Source: Burkholderiales bacterium (GTDB taxonomy: Bacteria; Pseudomonadota; Gammaproteobacteria; Burkholderiales; Burkholderiaceae_C). From it: a stretch of 6,307 nucleotides of DNA. The DNA lies in assembly GCA_947474415.1 (NCBI GenBank), contig CANJKD010000158.1:1-6307 (forward strand). Reading direction: 5' to 3'. The notes beneath the pieces are model-generated. The model saw only the letters and a list, made by a program, of their open reading frames with translations. It was not told the DNA's origin and did not search any database. Of the stretch, positions 1 through 6,307 are shown piece after piece. Made by a program: the position numbers and the translations under genes. Position 1 is the stretch's first letter; every line of letters begins with the position of its first letter.

Positions 1-1128
1 AAATGCGCGCCCGGCAGACCACCCCAGGCCGATCTGCGGCAGATGGATCACGGGCCCCCATCGCGTCGACCACAGCGTGCGCGACTGGGTGGAGACCTGA
101 CCGTCCTCACCGCGCACCTGGATGGCCACGGTCCGCTGGCGCATCTTCTCGGGTTGGCCATCCACCAGGTAGCTGGTGGGATCGTCGGGAAGCAGTTGCA
201 GCTCGTGCACGGTGAAGCGCTTGCCTGTAGAGACGGTATGGGACCAAGCGACATCCTTGTTGAACCCGATCTGCACCACCGGGAAGTGGCCGATGGCAGC
301 GCCCATCACATCCAGCCGGCCAGGCACAGTAAGGTGCACTTGCCAGAAGCGGTTCACCCCGCTCCACGGGAAATGCGGGTTGCCCACCAGCAGCCCCGCT
401 GACTGGCCGGTGCTGTCCTTGCCGAAGGCCCAGGCATTCGACCCCAGGGTTGGCTCTGCCAGGCCCATGGCCTGTGCCGTGGCACGCGCAACATCTTCCT
501 CTGCCGCCGGGAGCGAGGCGGACTTGGGACCCGGAGGCTGCGCATTGACGACCACATCGGCGAACGCGCCGATGCCGGCCTGCACCATGGTTGTTTCCTG
601 CAGGCGGTAGAAGTGACCCAGCGTCATCGGCCGCACCCACGGCTGGCCCTTGCAGTCGGCCGGAAGGCTCTGCGCGTTGTCGGCCAGGAAGCGGTTGTAG
701 CCGGCCACGTAGCCGCGGGCCATGGCACGCACATCCTCGCTGGCCTGGGACTTCCAGGCTAGCTCGAGCGCGGCGTCATCCATGTGGGCGGCCATGAAGA
801 AGTCGATCAGTCCATTGGCCATCGGCCTGCGGCCGAGCGACGCAGTGGCAGCAGCCCCGAAGTAGCGGCTGCGTTCCCCGCGCACCGTGACGAGCTGCTG
901 TGCCGTCTGGCAGATGTTGTCTTGTGCGTGGGCATAGGCCACGCCATAGGCCAGAGTCTCCAGGTCCGGCGCCTGGATGTGAGGCACGCCGTAGGAGGTG
1001 CGCTGGATGCTGACCGTGCGGCCACGCGCGTCGTCGCCGGGTGTGGCACATGCTGCAAGCACCAATGCAGCGGTGGCTGTCAACAGCGAGTTCCTGATGT
1101 GCGGGGCGTGGTTCGGTCTTGTGGTCAT
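1..1128 (-). CDS. Lipoprotein N-terminal-nucleophile acylase of the penicillin acylase family, aculeacin A / AHL acylase-like (5' part, runs off the left edge)
   Basis: Predicted secreted amide hydrolase that cleaves the acyl chain from an N-acylated substrate; 376 codons are visible with no stop. The N-terminus has a short positive region, a hydrophobic stretch and a lipobox L24-A25-A26-C27, so it is probably lipid-anchored on the periplasmic face. The alpha chain would follow, and the autoprocessing site is G229/S230 (GSNAW; the Ser codon is at 439-441). Taking S230 as beta-Ser1, H252 in NPHFPW falls at beta-23 and V299 in VAWSHTVS at beta-70. These are the catalytic base and oxyanion positions known from PvdQ-type acylases; the later catalytic Asn (near beta-269) is outside the window. 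The text from VAWSHTVS to DDPTSYLVDG closely resembles aculeacin A acylase as I remember it. The start is supported by AGGAG 5 bases upstream. The substrate is unknown: AHL, lipopeptide, beta-lactam side chain or N-acyl amino acid are all possible. Confidence 0.9.
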   Translation of the reverse strand, partial: MTTRPNHAPHIRNSLLTATAALVLAACATPGDDARGRTVSIQRTSYGVPHIQAPDLETLAYGVAYAHAQDNICQTAQQLVTVRGERSRYFGAAATASLGRRPMANGLIDFFMAAHMDDAALELAWKSQASEDVRAMARGYVAGYNRFLADNAQSLPADCKGQPWVRPMTLGHFYRLQETTMVQAGIGAFADVVVNAQPPGPKSASLPAAEEDVARATAQAMGLAEPTLGSNAWAFGKDSTGQSAGLLVGNPHFPWSGVNRFWQVHLTVPGRLDVMGAAIGHFPVVQIGFNKDVAWSHTVSTGKRFTVHELQLLPDDPTSYLVDGQPEKMRQRTVAIQVRGEDGQVSTQSRTLWSTRWGPVIHLPQIGLGWSAGRAF

Positions 1129-1180
1129 GAGTTCTCCTGCAGATGAGATTGCCAGGGTCAGGCCCAGTGCAAACAAGCGT
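1129..1180 (-). other. Intergenic gap between soxG and the acylase gene
   Basis: These 52 bases are the only non-coding stretch in the window. They hold the acylase ribosome binding site. I see no run of T after a stable hairpin; the best inverted repeat is a 3-base stem (GGG/CCC at 1155-1165), too weak for a terminator. No convincing -35/-10 pair is visible. Read-through from soxG into the acylase is therefore the simplest reading, although a weak internal promoter cannot be excluded by eye. Confidence 0.6.
1134..1138 (-). promoter_or_regulatory. Shine-Dalgarno site of the acylase gene
   Basis: The minus strand reads AGGAG, then 5 bases, then ATG at 1128-1126. It is the strongest ribosome binding site in the window and fixes the start of the acylase, whose next residues form a good lipoprotein signal peptide. 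The strong, separate site suggests that the acylase is translated independently rather than by coupling to soxG. Confidence 0.7.
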
Positions 1181-1723
1181 TCATGGCGGGCTTGCGGGCC
1201 GCATGGCGTCCAGCGTGTAGGCAAGCCAGTCTTCGATGTAAGGGGCCAGAGGGCGGTCGACGGCCAGCAGCACGCGGTGCGGGGCGAGTCGCAGCAGCAT
1301 CACCGCGACATCGGCCAGCCGGCAGCGGCTGAAGCAACCGACTTGCCAGGGGATGGCCGATGCGTCCACGAGGCGCGCGAGCCAGCCATCCAGCCCAGGG
1401 CCATGCAGTTCGATGAGTGCCAAGGCTTCGGAAAGATCGACACACACCGCAGCGTCGAAGTGGCCTGGCGCCAAGCTGCTGAGCAGTGTCTGCGCCAGAG
1501 CTGGTTCGCCTGACTGCGGGATCACCGCCAGCACCTCCTGCGGATGCAGCCGTGCCAGCCACGGGCCGAGGCCGACGAACTGGCCCGGGCTCTTCGGCCA
1601 GGGCAGCCCCAGAGCCTCAACGGCCCGGCGTGCGGTTGAGTCAGATGCTTCGTGGCGCAACGTCAGGGCTTGGCACCCCGACCATAGGTCCCAGCCGAAA
1701 TCACTTGCAGGTGCGTTCTGCAT
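1181..1723 (-). CDS. soxG: Sarcosine oxidase gamma subunit
   Basis: Gamma subunit (180 aa) of the cytoplasmic heterotetrameric sarcosine oxidase. It carries no cofactor of its own; in known structures it packs against the alpha subunit. It is a poorly conserved family, so recognition rests on the C-terminal signature: RLADVAVMLL at residues 135-144 followed by VDRPLAPYIEDWL at 155-167, with the upstream DLSEAL segment (96-101) and a GP...WLARL element (108-118). These match the GcvT-like fold of SoxG. It is slightly shorter than the usual 185-210 aa, mainly at the N-terminus. The start codon follows the soxA stop by one base (TGACATG on the minus strand), with AAGG 5 bases before the ATG inside soxA. 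This indicates translational coupling, and the position as last sox gene matches the standard soxBDAG order. Confidence 0.88.
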   Translation of the reverse strand: MQNAPASDFGWDLWSGCQALTLRHEASDSTARRAVEALGLPWPKSPGQFVGLGPWLARLHPQEVLAVIPQSGEPALAQTLLSSLAPGHFDAAVCVDLSEALALIELHGPGLDGWLARLVDASAIPWQVGCFSRCRLADVAVMLLRLAPHRVLLAVDRPLAPYIEDWLAYTLDAMRPASPP

Positions 1724-1724
1724 G

Positions 1725-4592
1725 TCAGCCTTGCATCTTCTGGCCCGCCTCGTCGAAGAAGGGCGTCTTCACCACCTCGACTTCGATTGCGCGCCCCAGA
1801 TGCCACGCCTGCAGTCGCTCACCCAGCCGCTGCCGACCGCGCCGGAGCATGGCCAGCGCGATGGGCTGGCCCAGCGCGGGGCTGTAAGCGCTGCTGGTGA
1901 CATAGCCATGTGCATGGGTCGGCGGTGCCTGCAGTGACAAGTGCGCGCCGACGGGCAGTCGCGTCTGCCGGTCCACCGGCAGCACGCCCACGAGCTGCAG
2001 GCGGTGGGGATCGGTGCCGGCGGGTCGGACCAGACTGCGGCGGCCCACGAAGTTGGCCTTCTTGCGTTCGATGCTGCCGGCCAGGCCCACATCCTGCGGC
2101 ATCGTTGTGCCGTCGGTGTCGGCGCCCAGGTGGAGGTAGCCCTTTTCCATGCGCAGGATCATCAGCGCCTCCACACCGTAGGGCCTGACGCCCAAGGGCT
2201 GGCCGGCCTGCCACAGCTGCTGCAGCATCGCCTGCGTGTGCCGCGCCGGCACGTTGATCTCGTAGCCGAGTTCACCGCTGAAGCTGGCGCGCAGCACGCG
2301 CATCACTACACCCCCGTGGTTCACTTCGCGGCAGGTCATGTGCCGCATGGCTGTGGGCGCCAGGGCAGCGTCGAAGCCGGCAGCCTGCAGCAGCGCCCAA
2401 GCCTGGGGCCCGGCGACGGTGACGTTCCCCCAGGCCGACGTGACAGGCGTCACCAGCACGCGGTGCTGCACGTACTCGCACTGCAGCCATTCCTCGAAGG
2501 CCAGCGCCACCCGCTCGGCGCCGCCCGAGGTGGTGTTGACCCAGTAGTGCTGCTCGCCAAGGCGCGCCACGATGCCGTCGTCGAAGATCACGCCGTCTTC
2601 GCGCAGCAGCAGGCCGTAACGCGCCTGTCCCACCGCCAGGGTGGACATGGTGCCGACGTACATCAGGTCGAGGAAGCTCGCCGCATCGGGCCCGTACAGC
2701 TCGATCTTGCCCAGCGGCGAGGCCTCGAACAGGCCCACGTGGTTGCGCACGTGCAGCGCCTCGCGCTCGGCCGCGTCATTCAGCGACTCGCCCGCTTGCC
2801 GGTAGGCCGCGGGCCGATGCCAGCCGCCGAACTCTTCCCACACCGGCGCATGCGCCTCGTGCCAGGCGTGCCCCGGCATGCGCTTGAGTGGCTTGCACCG
2901 TGCGCCCGTGCGCCCCGCCGCCAGCGCGCCCAGGGTCACGGGCTTGAACGGTGGGCGGAACCGCGTCGTGCCGACCTCGCCTGGGCTGCGCGCGGTGTGC
3001 TGGCCCATCAGCACCAGCGCGTTGACGTTGCTGGTCTTGCCTTGGTCGGTGGCCATGCCCAGGGTCGTGTAGCGCTTGAGGTGTTCGACCGAGCGGTAGT
3101 TCTCGCGCGCGGCCAGGGCCACGTCATCGGCCGTGACGTCGTTTTGCAGGTCGACAAAGACCTTGCCGGGCTGGCGCCGCGATGCCGACAGGGCTGCGAG
3201 TGCTGCGGCTGATGGGCTGCTGTTGACTGCCACCGCACCCAGTCCGCCTACGGGTGCGGGTTCCACATTGCCACGGCCCACCGCGGCCGCGTGTGCCCGT
3301 GCCTGCGCCTTGTCGAAGACGCCGGCACAGGCGCCGACCAACTCGATGCCGGGCGCGACGCGGTCTGGCACGAACATCGCGGCGTCGTCCACCCAACGCA
3401 GGGTGCCACCGGCCATCGAGTGCAGGTGAACGGCAGGCGTCCAGCCTCCGGAGCAGGCGATGCAGTCGGCCTCCAGGCGCTGAAGCGCGCCGCCGCCGTG
3501 CGCGGCCACGACCACGCCCTTCACCGCACGCCGGCCCCGCACGGCCACGATGGCGCTGCCGCGCAGCACCGGCACGCCGGGCGGTGCTTCCATGTTGGAG
3601 ACCGTGCGGTGGTCGACGATGGCCGCCACGTGGACGCCGACGGAAACCAGGCCGCGCGCGGCTTCGTAGCCACTGTCGCAGGCTGTGGCCACCACCACGC
3701 GTCGCCCACAGGCCACACCGTAGTGGGTGGCATAGCGAAGCACGGCACCGGCCAGCATCACGCCGGGCCGATCGTTGTCGGGAAAGAGCATCGGCCGCTC
3801 GAAGGCGCCGGTGGCCAGGATGATGCGGCCAGCGCGGATCTGCCACAGCCGTTCGCGCACGGCGCCCGACACGGCCTGCACCGCGACCGCCAGGCGGTGG
3901 TCGTATAAGCCGAAAACGGTGCAGCCCTTGAGAAGCTCGACACCCGCCTGCGCCAGCTCGGGCAGGCGTGCCACCGTGGCCGGCTCCAGCTGCGCGGCTC
4001 CCTCCGCCAGCAGCACCTGCTGGCCCGCCTGCGCAGCGGCCAGCGCGGCCTGCACACCCGCCGCGCCGGCACCCACCACCAGTACCTGCACCTGGCGCGA
4101 GACCTGGTCGTAGCGGTCGGCGTCCGGCCCATCGGCGGCCACGCCCAGGCCCGCCATGCGCCGGATCAGGGGCTCGAACACATGCCAGTGCGGCCACATG
4201 AAGGTCTTGTAGTAGAAGCCCGCCGGCAGCAGCGCCGCGAAGCGCGAGCTCAGGGCCGCGAGGTCGAGGCCCAGGCTGGGCCAGGCGTTGCCGGTGACGG
4301 CCTGCAGGCCGTCCACGGCGGCCATGTCGGTGGCGCGCGTGTTGGGCGTGCGCGCGGCCCCCTCGCCGACATCCACCAGGCCCGTCGGCTCTTCAACGCC
4401 ACAGCTGAAGATGCCGCGCGGCCGGTGCAGCTTGAAGCTGCGGCCTACGTGCACCAGGCCCTGCGCCAACAGGGCCGAGGCCAGCGTGTCGCCGGCAAAG
4501 CCGGGCACGCCGCGGCCGTTGAAATGCAGGCGAAGCGGCCGCGTGCGGTCGATCCAGGCGCCCTGTGGAGCAGGCAGTCGGTAGCCGCTCAT
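1725..4592 (-). CDS. soxA: Sarcosine oxidase alpha subunit (NAD-binding and tetrahydrofolate-binding)
   Basis: Large subunit (955 aa; family usually about 960-1000) of heterotetrameric sarcosine oxidase. The N-terminal ferredoxin-like domain (about 15-75, with GDTLASALL and VGRSFKLHRPRG) has only one Cys nearby, so no iron-sulfur cluster is expected. PAGFYYKTFMWP at 123-134 is typical of SoxA. The NAD-binding Rossmann motif is GAGAAG at 174-179, and ATGAFERP at 260-267 marks the oxidoreductase core. YTTLGMATDQGKTSN at 508-522 is a strong SoxA signature. A GcvT-like folate-binding domain fills about 570-945, with MEKGYLHLGADTDGT near 815-829 and FVGRRSL at 848-854. In the known enzyme this domain receives the one-carbon unit. 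The start was chosen because ATG at 4592 overlaps the soxD stop by 4 bases (ATGA) and has GGAAG 7 bases upstream. The frame stays open much further upstream, but only across other genes. The segment after the Rossmann motif is unusually short. Confidence 0.96.
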   Translation of the reverse strand: MSGYRLPAPQGAWIDRTRPLRLHFNGRGVPGFAGDTLASALLAQGLVHVGRSFKLHRPRGIFSCGVEEPTGLVDVGEGAARTPNTRATDMAAVDGLQAVTGNAWPSLGLDLAALSSRFAALLPAGFYYKTFMWPHWHVFEPLIRRMAGLGVAADGPDADRYDQVSRQVQVLVVGAGAAGVQAALAAAQAGQQVLLAEGAAQLEPATVARLPELAQAGVELLKGCTVFGLYDHRLAVAVQAVSGAVRERLWQIRAGRIILATGAFERPMLFPDNDRPGVMLAGAVLRYATHYGVACGRRVVVATACDSGYEAARGLVSVGVHVAAIVDHRTVSNMEAPPGVPVLRGSAIVAVRGRRAVKGVVVAAHGGGALQRLEADCIACSGGWTPAVHLHSMAGGTLRWVDDAAMFVPDRVAPGIELVGACAGVFDKAQARAHAAAVGRGNVEPAPVGGLGAVAVNSSPSAAALAALSASRRQPGKVFVDLQNDVTADDVALAARENYRSVEHLKRYTTLGMATDQGKTSNVNALVLMGQHTARSPGEVGTTRFRPPFKPVTLGALAAGRTGARCKPLKRMPGHAWHEAHAPVWEEFGGWHRPAAYRQAGESLNDAAEREALHVRNHVGLFEASPLGKIELYGPDAASFLDLMYVGTMSTLAVGQARYGLLLREDGVIFDDGIVARLGEQHYWVNTTSGGAERVALAFEEWLQCEYVQHRVLVTPVTSAWGNVTVAGPQAWALLQAAGFDAALAPTAMRHMTCREVNHGGVVMRVLRASFSGELGYEINVPARHTQAMLQQLWQAGQPLGVRPYGVEALMILRMEKGYLHLGADTDGTTMPQDVGLAGSIERKKANFVGRRSLVRPAGTDPHRLQLVGVLPVDRQTRLPVGAHLSLQAPPTHAHGYVTSSAYSPALGQPIALAMLRRGRQRLGERLQAWHLGRAIEVEVVKTPFFDEAGQKMQG

Positions 4593-4864
4593 GGTGAGGC
4601 TTCCGGGCGCGCTTCCGTGATGCCGTACACCGCCTTCACCTCGTGCGTGAGGGTGTCGCGCAGCACGTTGAACCAACGGCCGCAGCCGTAGGTGTGGCGC
4701 CAGCGCTCGGCATGGTCGCCCTTGGGGTTGTCGCGGAAGTAAAGGTACGCGCCCCAGGTCTCGTCGCTGCAGTCCAGCGGCGGCCGCGCGATGCCGGTAG
4801 TGCCGCCGCACTGGAACTCGTTTTCGGCGCGCGGGCCGCACAGGGGGCAATGCAGTTGCATCAT
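4589..4864 (-). CDS. soxD: Sarcosine oxidase delta subunit (zinc-binding)
   Basis: Small structural subunit (91 aa, normal for the family) that holds a zinc ion in the sarcosine oxidase heterotetramer. With the start at 4864 the zinc ligands would be C6 and C9 (CPLCG), H57 and C61 (HTYGCG). ENEFQCGG, AYLYFRDNPKG, ERWRHTYGCGRWFN and LRDTLTHEV are all family-typical. Two ATG codons stand in tandem (4864-4862 and 4861-4859). The first is preferred because a GGAG element at 4875-4878 lies 10 bases before it and because Cys at 6 and 9 agrees with my memory of characterised SoxD. The choice changes one residue only. The start overlaps the stop of the upstream S51-like gene, and the stop overlaps the soxA start, so translation of all three is probably coupled. 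Confidence 0.95.
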   Translation of the reverse strand: MMQLHCPLCGPRAENEFQCGGTTGIARPPLDCSDETWGAYLYFRDNPKGDHAERWRHTYGCGRWFNVLRDTLTHEVKAVYGITEARPEASP

Positions 4865-5490
4865 GCGGCGAACTCTCCGCGACGAAGGCATCGCGCCTCC
4901 CCGGTTGTCGACAGCGACCCACTCGCGTCCTGCCACACTGCGGCGCCATCGGCCAGGTACCAGATGTCGTTGTCGACACCTTCGGAGTAGTGCCGAACGG
5001 CGTCAAGCAACGATGCGGATTGAAGATCGCTGTGTGGCAAGACTTCGAACGCGACCATGCCCAACGCGGCGAATCGTTCGCGCTCCCGCAACACCTCGGC
5101 CACGTCGTGCTGTTGAAGGCGGAACAAGGAGAGGTTGGGTGTGAGCTGCATGGCGCCGCCGCTGGCGCCCAACAGCCACGGCTCCGTGAATTGCGAGAGC
5201 TGCGCAGCGACCGTCGACCGCGCGAGTGCCGAGCCGAAAACCAGCGGGTTGCCGCCTGAGAAGTAAAGGCCATCGGCAGCAGAAAAACTACCGACTTGCA
5301 CCGTGCTGGCCGCCACGGCCTGGACATCGAAAAAGTCATGTGCGGCAAACTCGGCGCATGCAGACCTGTAGCGCTCCTCGTCGGGCGCCCCCGGCAGCCA
5401 GTGAATTCGCTCCACGCCTTCGCGTCGCAAACGCGCAGCAGTCGCCTGGTTGCCAGGTCGTGGAAAGTTGCTGCTCAACATCACCTTCAT
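4861..5490 (-). CDS. Peptidase S51 / dipeptidase E-like hydrolase (class I glutamine amidotransferase-like fold) inside the sox operon
   Basis: Predicted cytoplasmic serine hydrolase of 209 aa, close to the length of E. coli dipeptidase E. There is no signal peptide. Visible family marks are LYFSGGNP at 75-82 (the glycine-rich loop), the nucleophile elbow GASGGAM at 108-114 with S110 as likely nucleophile, FEVLPHSD at 148-155 with H153 as likely catalytic His, and a C-terminal strand YLADGAAVW at 178-186. PepE-type enzymes cleave Asp-X dipeptides, while other members include cyanophycinase-like hydrolases, so the substrate here is unknown. The start at 5490 lies 7 bases after the soxB stop, with GAGG 5 bases upstream; the stop overlaps the soxD ATG. 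The gene sits where soxB is normally followed directly by soxD. Its G+C is about 64.5% by hand count over 4861-5460, lower than soxA. A role in making or releasing the oxidase substrate is inference from position. Confidence 0.8.
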   Translation of the reverse strand: MKVMLSSNFPRPGNQATAARLRREGVERIHWLPGAPDEERYRSACAEFAAHDFFDVQAVAASTVQVGSFSAADGLYFSGGNPLVFGSALARSTVAAQLSQFTEPWLLGASGGAMQLTPNLSLFRLQQHDVAEVLRERERFAALGMVAFEVLPHSDLQSASLLDAVRHYSEGVDNDIWYLADGAAVWQDASGSLSTTGEARCLRRGEFAA

Positions 5491-5497
5491 CGCGGCC

Positions 5498-6307
5498 TCA
5501 ATGCGCGATGCCCGCCGCAGCGGCCTCGTCGATCAGCCTGCCGGTGTGGAAGCGCTGCAGCCCGAAGGGTTCGGCCAGTTCGTGGTTGCGCCCCGTCGCC
5601 AGCAGGTGGGCCAGCGTCCAGCCGCCCACCGGGATGGCCTTGAAGCCGCCGGTGCCCCAGCCGCAGTTGATGAAGAGGCCCGGCACCGGCGTGGCGCCGA
5701 TGATGGGGCTGCTGTCCTGCACCACGTCCACGATGCCGGCCCACTGGCGCAGCAGGCGCAGGCGGCCGAGGCTCGGAAACATCTCCACGGTGGCGGCCAC
5801 CACATGTTGCATCACGTCGAAGCTGCCACGCTGGGCGTAGGACGGGAAGTGGTCCAGCGCACCGCCCATCACCAGCTCGCCTTTGTCGCTCTGGCTCCAG
5901 TAGGCGCCGAGCGATGGCGACAAGGTCACCGTGTTGAGCACCGGCTTGACCGGCTCGCTGACCATGGCCTGCAGCGCATAGCTGGTGACGGGCAGCTGGA
6001 AACCCGCCAGGCCGGCCAGCACCGATGAGTGTCCGGCCACTGCCAGGGCCACCTTGTCGGCGCGTATTTCACTCCGAACATCGCCGCGCTTCGTGGCCAC
6101 GCCCACCACCGTGTCGCCCTGCTTGAGGAAGCCGGTGACGGCGCAGTTCTGCACGATGTCCACCCCCAGGGCCGACGCGCCACGCGCATAGCCCCAGGCC
6201 ACCGCGTCGTGCCGTGCCGAACCGGCGCGGCGTTGGACAAAGCCGCCCAGGATCGGGAAGCGCGCGGCGGCGCCCACGTTCAGCCGGGGCTCCAGTGTCT
6301 GCACCTG
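5498..6307 (-). CDS. soxB: Sarcosine oxidase beta subunit (3' part, 5' end outside the window)
   Basis: Catalytic subunit of heterotetrameric sarcosine oxidase, a FAD-dependent amine oxidase of the DAO family; it oxidises the N-methyl group of sarcosine and feeds electrons to FMN and then oxygen. The last 269 residues of a protein usually about 405-420 aa long are present, so roughly the first 140 to 150 are missing. The segment QRRAGSARHDAVAWGYAR is diagnostic. Its His (codon 6211-6209, fragment residue 33) would sit near residue 175 of the full protein, which corresponds to the His known to bind FMN covalently. GGALDHFPSY, IVDVVQDSSPIIG and the C-terminal GWGTGGFKAIP (flavin-contacting loop) follow. 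There is a GTG near the edge (6304), but homology continues through it, so it is not the start. The frame is intact up to the stop at 5500-5498. Confidence 0.95.
   Translation of the reverse strand, partial: QVQTLEPRLNVGAAARFPILGGFVQRRAGSARHDAVAWGYARGASALGVDIVQNCAVTGFLKQGDTVVGVATKRGDVRSEIRADKVALAVAGHSSVLAGLAGFQLPVTSYALQAMVSEPVKPVLNTVTLSPSLGAYWSQSDKGELVMGGALDHFPSYAQRGSFDVMQHVVAATVEMFPSLGRLRLLRQWAGIVDVVQDSSPIIGATPVPGLFINCGWGTGGFKAIPVGGWTLAHLLATGRNHELAEPFGLQRFHTGRLIDEAAAAGIAH

Noticed and set aside
107..640. A 177-codon open frame on the minus strand near the left edge
   Set aside because: It is out of frame with the acylase, whose frame carries the signal peptide and all family motifs over 376 codons.
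1155..1165. GGG-N5-CCC inverted repeat as terminator between soxG and the acylase gene
   Set aside because: The stem is only 3 bases and no T run follows on the minus strand.
1140..1180. Possible internal promoter (TTGTTT ... CAATCT on the minus strand) before the acylase
   Set aside because: The boxes match the consensus poorly and the spacing is too long, so it is no better than chance by eye.
1941..3212. A 423-codon open frame on the plus strand
   Set aside because: It is antisense to soxA, rich in Arg, His, Gln and Val as expected from the mirrored codons of a high-GC gene, and shows no recognisable domain.
3124..4197. A 357-codon open frame on the minus strand inside soxA
   Set aside because: Its product is almost entirely Arg, Gly and Ala, typical of an out-of-frame shadow of GC-rich coding sequence.
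1725..5348. A 1207-codon version of soxA starting far upstream
   Set aside because: The extra N-terminal part runs through soxD and the S51-like gene in another frame, is low in complexity (rich in Arg, Ser, Pro, Ala) and has no family features. The SoxA N-terminal domain begins right after the ATG at 4592, which has a ribosome binding site.
6302..6304. GTG near the right edge as the soxB start
   Set aside because: The conserved SoxB sequence is already mid-protein at this point; roughly 140 to 150 N-terminal residues, including the FAD-binding Rossmann motif, must lie beyond the edge.

Overview
The window is a high-GC bacterial segment. My hand counts of sampled stretches give about 64% to 72% G+C. 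The composition and protein style fit a betaproteobacterium of the Burkholderiales type, but this is inference, because no taxonomic marker gene is present. All supported genes lie on the minus strand and are tightly packed. They read from the right edge (6307) to the left edge (1) as one apparent transcription unit with almost no non-coding DNA. The beginning of the first gene and the end of the last gene are outside the window.

In transcription order the layout is as follows. The 3' two thirds of soxB (sarcosine oxidase beta subunit) is followed, after 7 bases, by a peptidase S51 / dipeptidase E-like gene. This overlaps soxD (delta, small zinc subunit), which overlaps soxA (alpha subunit, with NAD-binding and folate-binding parts). 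One base after soxA comes soxG (gamma subunit). After a 52-base gap comes the 5' part of a lipoprotein acylase of the penicillin acylase / aculeacin A acylase / AHL acylase (Ntn-hydrolase) group. The acylase frame stays open to the left edge without a stop, so an ORF search that requires a stop codon would miss it, although it is one of the best supported genes here.

The four sox genes encode a cytoplasmic heterotetrameric flavoenzyme. It oxidatively demethylates sarcosine to glycine, and the one-carbon unit passes to tetrahydrofolate or is released as formaldehyde. The departure from the usual soxBDAG order is the S51-like hydrolase inserted between soxB and soxD with coupled start and stop codons, plus the exported amide hydrolase directly downstream. 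My inference is that the two hydrolases may feed the oxidase with an amine released from a conjugate: an N-acyl amino acid outside the inner membrane, or a dipeptide or amide inside the cell. This is untested. An unrelated quorum-quenching or lipopeptide-deacylating role for the acylase remains possible.

I saw no tRNA, rRNA, CRISPR array, insertion sequence or convincing terminator. The only stretch without a gene is positions 1129-1180.
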